Origin: JBKPNZ01 sp046732895
GTDB taxonomy: Bacteria > Actinomycetota > Thermoleophilia > Solirubrobacterales > 70-9
DNA length: 12,611 bases
Direction: 5' to 3'
Assembly (NCBI GenBank): GCA_046732895.1
Contig: JBKPNZ010000074.1
Location: forward strand, 1 to 12,611
In this document: one piece after another, positions 9,242-12,611 of the stretch
Layout: every line of letters starts with the position of its first letter
Position numbering within the stretch: position 1 is the stretch's first letter
Program-made: the position numbers and the translations under genes
Notes under the pieces: model-generated
Database searches by the model: none
The model's input: only the letters and a program-made list of their open reading frames with translations
What the model was told of the DNA's origin: nothing

Positions 9242-10162
9242 CTACCTCACCGAACGTGCGTTAGTGCCCCCTATAGCCGGTCCTTTCGCACGTTCAGTCG
9301 GGGCGAGAGCGAGGAGCCGGCCGGGGTGCTCGTAGACGTCATCGGATGAGATGCGGAGGACTTCCCATCCCGCGGAGTTCCATGCTGCCTTCTTGCGAGT
9401 GTCCTCGCCGGCATCGAGATGGAATGGTGCGCCGTCGATCTCGACGATGAGGCGCGAGGCCGGCCAACTCAGGTCGGCCTCTTCCCCAGCGATCCGCACG
9501 TTGAGCCTCGGCAGCGGTCGACCAGCATCTCGCAGGATCTCCATCGCTCGAATCTCGGCACCGCTGCGAGCCCGTTCGAGTGGTAGCCCGGCATACCGGG
9601 CAATCGCCGTGGCGAGCCGCCGGACTCCTCGGCGTCCTCGGTAGCGACCAAGGCTGTCGCCGAGCTCATGCATCGTCATGTGCTCCAACCGCACGGCTTC
9701 GCGGACTGCTCGGGCGAGTGCGCGATCGCTCGAGGTCGCTGTCAGATCAAGCAGAGTCCGGGGAATCGAGGTGATTGGGATGCCGCGCAGCGTCGTACGG
9801 TCGCCAGCCAGCGAAGTGCTCCAATGGACGAGCACCCTTCCATGGAGGCGGGGACCACCGCTACCAACTCGCGTGACAGTCGTTGGCGCACGCGCGTATG
9901 ACCACAACTCCCAAGCAGCCGCTGCATGGTCGTGGCTCAGGCACGTTCCTGGCTCGGTCAGCGTCGCCTCCATCCATCGGCCCCACTCATCGTCTTCACG
10001 GACAGGAGCCATCGCGAAGACTCCGGAACGCCGCGGCACCAGACGACCAGTTGCGACTCGATGCTCGATGGCGTGGTGACTCAGTCCCAACTGAAGGAGC
10101 TGTCGCCGAGCTATGCGGTTGAACTGTCGGCGGGCTAACTGGGCGATCCGCGCATCACTCAC
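9242..10162 (-). CDS. AbiEi-like winged-helix plus DUF559 (Vsr-like) endonuclease protein
   Basis: A 306-residue two-part protein common in actinobacteria. Residues 1-50 (RRQLLQLGLSHHAIEHRVATGRLVPRRSGVFA) match the AbiEi-type antitoxin winged helix. A middle region with SIPRTLLDL (132-140) is typical of the same architecture. The C-terminal part (about 195-285) is a DUF559/Vsr-like PD-(D/E)xK nuclease. It has E203, D230 in EADLSW, E241 and D243 in VEIDG, H248 and the R256/K257 pair, so the catalytic core looks intact. No AbiEii toxin gene is adjacent, so it is not a normal type IV toxin-antitoxin pair. Residues 290-304 are encoded by a 45-bp repeat (9251-9295) whose twin lies 43 bp upstream of the start. 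GC in two of three sampled blocks is 62-63%, slightly below the neighbours. The start is GTG 10162, with only a weak GGAA upstream. Regulation, self-targeting or mobility are all possible. Confidence 0.88.
   Translation of the reverse strand: MSDARIAQLARRQFNRIARRQLLQLGLSHHAIEHRVATGRLVPRRSGVFAMAPVREDDEWGRWMEATLTEPGTCLSHDHAAAAWELWSYARAPTTVTRVGSGGPRLHGRVLVHWSTSLAGDRTTLRGIPITSIPRTLLDLTATSSDRALARAVREAVRLEHMTMHELGDSLGRYRGRRGVRRLATAIARYAGLPLERARSGAEIRAMEILRDAGRPLPRLNVRIAGEEADLSWPASRLIVEIDGAPFHLDAGEDTRKKAAWNSAGWEVLRISSDDVYEHPGRLLALAPTERAKGPAIGGTNARSVR
9251..9295 (+). repeat. 45-bp palindromic repeat, left copy (inside the endonuclease 3' end)
   Basis: It begins CGAACGTGCGTTAGTG and ends CCTTTCGCACGTTC. 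The arms GAACGTGCG (9252-9260) and CGCACGTTC (9287-9295) are a perfect 9-bp inverted repeat around a core containing CTATAGCCGG. It matches the copy at 10205-10249 in the same orientation at 42 of 45 positions, differing only at positions 10, 20 and 21. On the minus strand it is read in frame as the tail of the endonuclease. Confidence 0.9.
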
Positions 10163-10204
10163 ATTTCCAGAGAGGAATGGCGCGAGCGGATCTCGCCCCT
10201 CCCC

Positions 10205-10249
10205 CGAACGTGCATTAGTGCCCGGTATAGCCGGTCCTTTCGCACGTTC
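10205..10249 (+). repeat. 45-bp palindromic repeat, right copy (between endonuclease and MFS genes)
   Basis: This is the second copy of the 9251-9295 repeat. Its arms pair over 8 bp (GAACGTGC with GCACGTTC), because the G at position 10 is A here. The changes at positions 20-21 create CCGGTATAGCCGG, which can form a small inner hairpin. It lies 43 bp upstream of the endonuclease start and 9 bp after the MFS stop, so it could act on the endonuclease promoter or at the end of the MFS transcript. Confidence 0.9.
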
Positions 10250-10258
10250 GGCGGGCCT

Positions 10259-11461
10259 TTAGGCGCTTGCCGACTCCGGAGCCAGGCGCCACGACGGGCG
10301 CGCCGTGAACGCCAGCGCCGCCGCGAAGGCGGCCGCCGCGACCGCCGCGGCGAAGCCACGCTGGGCGTGGCCCCCGCCGACCACGGCGCCCGCGATGGCA
10401 TTGCCGGCCGCGACGCCAGTGACGATGGCCGTCGACATCCAGCTCGAGCTCTCCGTCACCGTTCCGGACGGCGTGAGCTCGTCGATCAGCATGTAGACCA
10501 CCGCGCCCGAAGGGGCGAACACGAATCCGCTCAGCGTCATCAGCGGGAACGCGCTCGGGATCGAGCTCATCAGCAGCAGCGGCGCGAAGGCCAGGGCGAT
10601 GCCCGCGAGGAGTCGCGGGTAGCGCTCCGCGGCACTCGAACGATGAGTTCGAGAGCCGTACCAGAGGCCGCCCGCGAGGCTTGCAGCGGCTTGTACGGCG
10701 ATGAGCGCACCGGCGGTGCCCGGCGTGCCCTCCTGCGTGCAGAACGCGATCGTAGCCACCTCCATCGCGCCGATCGCCATGCCCAGAGGCACCTGAACGG
10801 CGACGAGTAGGCGCACCCGCGCGGAGGCAAGCGGTCCAGCCCAGTGGCCCGAACGCGGCGCGCCCTGCCACCCACGTGAGGCCCGTGAGAGTGCGAACGT
10901 CAGCGCACCAGCCACCGTGAGGGAGGCATTGACTCCCACCGCCAGCGCCGGTGATGCCGCGGAGACCACGGCGGCGGTGAGTAGGGGACCGACGATGAAT
11001 GCCGTTTCGAGCAGGACGGCGTCGAACGCGAATGCGCTCTGCCGCAGGGCGGCGTCCGGCACGAGACTGGCCCAGAGGGTCCGCATGCAGGCCGACAGGG
11101 CCGGAACCGTGGCGCCACAGCCCACGCCGATCGCGCCCAGCGCTCCTGCTCCGGCGCCGGACTTGGCGGCGAGCACGAGGCTCGTGAGGGCGAGCGGGTT
11201 CGCAGCCGCCATCGGCAGGAGGATCCGAGTCTGCCCGAACCGATCCACAAGCCGACCCTGCACCGGGAGAGACACGGCCGTGGCAAGGGCGATGCAGGCC
11301 TCAACGAGTCCAGCCACGGCGAACGACCCCGTCTCCGCGCGAACCAGCAGAAGCGTCGCCAGCGAGAGCGACGCGATCGGCAGCCGCCCAATCGCAACGC
11401 CGACGAGCGGCATCCGCACAGGACGCATGGCAAGCAGTCGTCTGTAGGCCTGCGGAAGCAT
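10259..11461 (-). CDS. MFS transporter, 12 predicted membrane segments
   Basis: A 400-residue major facilitator. Hydrophobic segments run through the whole chain, with a polar central loop at about 193-213 that separates two six-helix halves. GRLVDRFGQTRIL (69-81) between the second and third segments is the MFS A-type loop. LLETAFIVGPLL (150-161) resembles the G-P motif of segment five. DELTPSGTVTESSSWMSTA (327-345) near segments ten and eleven is typical of an actinobacterial MFS subgroup often labelled as drug or sugar efflux. The substrate cannot be inferred. The start is ATG 11461; the first segment begins after a short basic leader (YRRLLAMRPVR). It is divergent from a VOC gene across only 32 bp, a layout seen when a resistance protein and an exporter share regulation, but no regulator is present. 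It stops 9 bp before the right 45-bp repeat. Confidence 0.9.
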   Translation of the reverse strand: MLPQAYRRLLAMRPVRMPLVGVAIGRLPIASLSLATLLLVRAETGSFAVAGLVEACIALATAVSLPVQGRLVDRFGQTRILLPMAAANPLALTSLVLAAKSGAGAGALGAIGVGCGATVPALSACMRTLWASLVPDAALRQSAFAFDAVLLETAFIVGPLLTAAVVSAASPALAVGVNASLTVAGALTFALSRASRGWQGAPRSGHWAGPLASARVRLLVAVQVPLGMAIGAMEVATIAFCTQEGTPGTAGALIAVQAAASLAGGLWYGSRTHRSSAAERYPRLLAGIALAFAPLLLMSSIPSAFPLMTLSGFVFAPSGAVVYMLIDELTPSGTVTESSSWMSTAIVTGVAAGNAIAGAVVGGGHAQRGFAAAVAAAAFAAALAFTARPSWRLAPESASA

Positions 11462-11481
11462 CTACCTAGATAAGCAAGGAA

Positions 11482-11487
11482 TACGCT
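11482..11487 (+). promoter_or_regulatory. -10 hexamer TACGCT for a leaderless VOC gene
   Basis: TACGCT ends exactly 6 nt before ATG 11494, the same spacing as the hexamer at 55-60. AAGGA at 11476-11480 is 13 nt from the ATG, too far to be a good Shine-Dalgarno sequence. A leaderless transcript is therefore likely. The 32-bp divergent gap must also hold the promoter of the MFS gene, for which I see no clear hexamer. Confidence 0.4.
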
Positions 11488-11493
11488 GACCGC

Positions 11494-11937
11494 ATGTCCA
11501 AGCCACCTCCGGTCAGCGGCATCTCGGAGCTCGTCCTCGAGGTCTCCGATCTCGACGCGGCACGCCGCTTCTACCGGGATGTTCTGGGGTTCGAGGAGAC
11601 GCTCTACGGCGAGGGACGGGAGGGCCGCTACTGGTATCTGATCGGCGACGCGGCACGCCTGGGGCTGTGGACGCCACAGGTGGGGCTGGCGGGCGGGCGC
11701 GGCGGCGCCCACGTCCATTTCGCGTTCCACGTCGCCGACGGCGAGCTCGACCGCGTGCTCGCACGCCTGCGGGCGGCCGAGGTCGACCTCGAGGGTCCCG
11801 TGCAGCTCGGTCCCGGCCGGGCGGTCTACGTCACCGATCCCGACGGGAACGTCGTCGAGTTCTGGTCGCAGGACATGGCCGCGTACGCGGCGGGCGCCCG
11901 CGGCGGCGGCGGGCCCGGCACGTTTAGAGAGCCCTAA
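11494..11937 (+). CDS. VOC family protein (glyoxalase/bleomycin-resistance fold)
   Basis: A 147-residue vicinal-oxygen-chelate protein with two beta-alpha-beta-beta-beta modules. The first begins SELVLEVSDLDAARRFYRDV (11-30) with LGF. The second begins HVHFAFHV (73-80) and ends VYVTDPDGNVVEFW (111-124). Probable metal ligands are H75 and E122, with E12 or a nearby residue in the first strand. Members include glyoxalase I, dioxygenases and antibiotic-binding proteins, and the sequence does not decide between them. The tail after 130 is Gly/Ala-rich and probably disordered. The start is ATG 11494, at the normal distance from the first strand. The gene is divergent from the MFS exporter and convergent with a second VOC gene, with stops overlapping as CTAA (11934-11937). 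Confidence 0.9.
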   Translation: MSKPPPVSGISELVLEVSDLDAARRFYRDVLGFEETLYGEGREGRYWYLIGDAARLGLWTPQVGLAGGRGGAHVHFAFHVADGELDRVLARLRAAEVDLEGPVQLGPGRAVYVTDPDGNVVEFWSQDMAAYAAGARGGGGPGTFREP

Positions 11938-12290
11938 GTCCGCTCGATCATCTCGTAGAGGTTGCCATCCGGCGCCCGGAAGTAGAACCAGCTCGCGGTT
12001 GGATCGGAGCCCCCTGGGCGAACCTCGGCACCGGCGTCCTGGAGCTCAACCCGAGCGGCGTCGAGGTCTTCCACGAGGAGGCCCGCGACAACACGGTCGG
12101 ACTGCGGATGGCCCCCTCCGTCGGCATCAAGGTCGAACACCTCCAGCGCGTCACCGTCCGGCAGGCGAAAGAGCGTCAGGCCTTCGTCCTCCTCCTCGAT
12201 CTTCATTCCCAGGACGTCCCGGGCGAAGGCGACCATCTCTTCGTAGTTGTCCGTCCGGGTGCCGGCCCAGATCACGCCGGATATGCGCAA
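11934..12290 (-). CDS. VOC family protein, TTG start
   Basis: A 118-residue VOC protein, about the minimum size for two modules. The first runs from ISGVIWAGTRTDNYEEMVAF (3-22) through ALEVFD (48-53). The second runs from VVAGLLVEDLDAARVEL (67-83) to WFYFRAPDGNLYEMIE (101-116), with E113 as the expected metal ligand. The usual first-strand histidine is replaced by W8 or A9, so metal binding may be altered or lost. The reading frame is open for 35 more codons, but those overlap the upstream gene and look like its shadow. TTG 12290, with GAAGG (12300-12304) 9 nt upstream, gives the normal N-terminus. GTG 12275 is the alternative. It follows the upstream gene by 4 bp and is probably co-transcribed with it. 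Confidence 0.85.
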   Translation of the reverse strand: MRISGVIWAGTRTDNYEEMVAFARDVLGMKIEEEDEGLTLFRLPDGDALEVFDLDADGGGHPQSDRVVAGLLVEDLDAARVELQDAGAEVRPGGSDPTASWFYFRAPDGNLYEMIERT

Positions 12291-12294
12291 CGGA

Positions 12295-12611
12295 TCACGC
12301 CTTCGCCCGCGCGAGCACGTCGTCGAGGAGCTTCTCGCGATGGTCGACGTCGTAGTTCTCGGCCAGGTGGCGGTCGATCTCCTCGCGGGAGGCACCCTCG
12401 AGCGCCATCTTCATCGCGACCAGTCGCGCGGCCGACTTGTCCGCGGCTGCACTGTCGGTCGACACCGGCGAAGCGCTCCCGACGCCGGCCTTGAGCTGCG
12501 CGATCAGCTCCTCGGTCGAGGGGCCGGCCGCGACCGGCTCGGCGGGCTCCCCGGGCAGCGGCTCGGCGGGAGCCGGCGGCTCGGGCTCCGGCACCGGCGT
12601 CGGGCCCGGCT
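12295..12611 (-). CDS. Unknown protein with Pro-rich linker and helical C-terminal domain, 5' end outside the window
   Basis: The frame is open to the right edge. A GTG at 12594 could start a 99-residue protein, but the residues before it (PGPTPVPEPEPP in sum) continue the same Pro/Glu-rich linker, so the true start is probably beyond the window. After the linker come STEELIAQLKAG (about 26-37 from that GTG) and a charged helical region from 53 to the end (AARLVAMKMALEGASREEIDRHLAEN, then HREKLLDDVLARAKA). I have a weak impression that such EGASREEIDRHLAE tails recur in actinobacterial proteins, but I cannot name the family. The linker suggests a C-terminal interaction module attached to a larger unseen protein. 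It ends 4 bp before the VOC start. Confidence 0.65.
   Translation of the reverse strand, partial: PGPTPVPEPEPPAPAEPLPGEPAEPVAAGPSTEELIAQLKAGVGSASPVSTDSAAADKSAARLVAMKMALEGASREEIDRHLAENYDVDHREKLLDDVLARAKA

Larger units (their letters stand above)
9251..10249 (-). mobile_element. Candidate single-gene cassette: nuclease bounded by 45-bp repeats
   Basis: The 999-bp unit consists of two near-identical 45-bp repeats in direct orientation and one gene. Inside the repeats, GCACGTTC-N4-GGGGCGAGA (9288-9308) faces TCTCGCCCC-N6-GAACGTGC (10191-10213), an inverted repeat of 17 matched bases per side. Direct outer and inverted inner repeats around one nuclease gene suggest a mobile or duplicated cassette, comparable in outline to REP-bounded transposase genes. 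No transposase or obvious target-site duplication is seen, so mobility is unproven. The repeats could instead be operators or terminators. Confidence 0.35.

Noticed and set aside
9941..9948. A third GCACGTTC, identical to the arm of the 45-bp repeat, inside the endonuclease gene
   Set aside because: Only 8 bp match and no second arm is present. An 8-mer recurs by chance in a window of this size often enough (roughly 0.4 expected over both strands).
9242..10162. Type IV toxin-antitoxin (AbiE) system
   Set aside because: Only the AbiEi-like winged helix is present, and it is fused to a nuclease domain. No AbiEii nucleotidyltransferase gene lies next to it.
10205..10249. Right repeat as an intrinsic terminator of the MFS gene
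   Set aside because: The position fits, but there is no U tract after the stem and the loop is long. The identical repeat at 9251 lies inside a coding region, so a pure terminator role is not supported.

Overview
The window is uniformly GC-rich (about 65-70% in the blocks I sampled), uses many GTG and TTG starts, and is packed with overlapping genes. Together with the gene content this suggests a high-GC actinobacterium. A deep branch such as Thermoleophilia/Solirubrobacterales is possible, but that placement is a guess. There are 14 protein genes, one of them a 38-residue ORF and one cut by the right edge. I found no tRNA, rRNA or CRISPR. No gene-free stretch exceeds 100 bases.

Layout. 67-2110 (+): a YjbQ-family protein, then a class II aldolase overlapping a PfkB sugar kinase, probably a small sugar-phosphate pathway. 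4071-2107 (-): three overlapping genes, a hexapeptide-repeat acyltransferase, a Ser/Thr-rich lipoprotein and a DUF1028 Ntn-hydrolase-like protein with a TPR-like tail. 4125-5096 (+): a ROK-family sugar kinase, divergent from that operon across 53 bp that share one AT-rich element. 5148-6228 (+): three translationally coupled genes, two distantly similar proteins of unknown function on either side of a 38-residue single-TM miniprotein. 9179-6225 (-): uvrA, with a perfect GAAC-N4-GTTC LexA-type operator in its promoter. 10162-9242 (-): an AbiEi-like winged-helix plus DUF559 (Vsr-like) endonuclease, flanked by two 45-bp repeats that match at 42 of 45 positions. 11461-10259 (-): an MFS transporter. 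11494-12290: two tail-to-tail VOC proteins. The window ends in a proline-rich protein of unknown function.

The most notable signal is the endonuclease unit at 9251-10249. The repeats lie in direct orientation, each is itself an imperfect palindrome, and their gene-facing flanks form an extended inverted repeat. The left copy is translated as the C-terminal tail of the endonuclease. This looks like a single-gene, repeat-associated, possibly mobile or self-regulated nuclease cassette next to uvrA. Other general traits: all three convergent gene pairs overlap by exactly four bases through their stop codons, and several starts without a Shine-Dalgarno sequence have a TANNNT hexamer 6-10 nt upstream, which suggests leaderless or nearly leaderless mRNAs.
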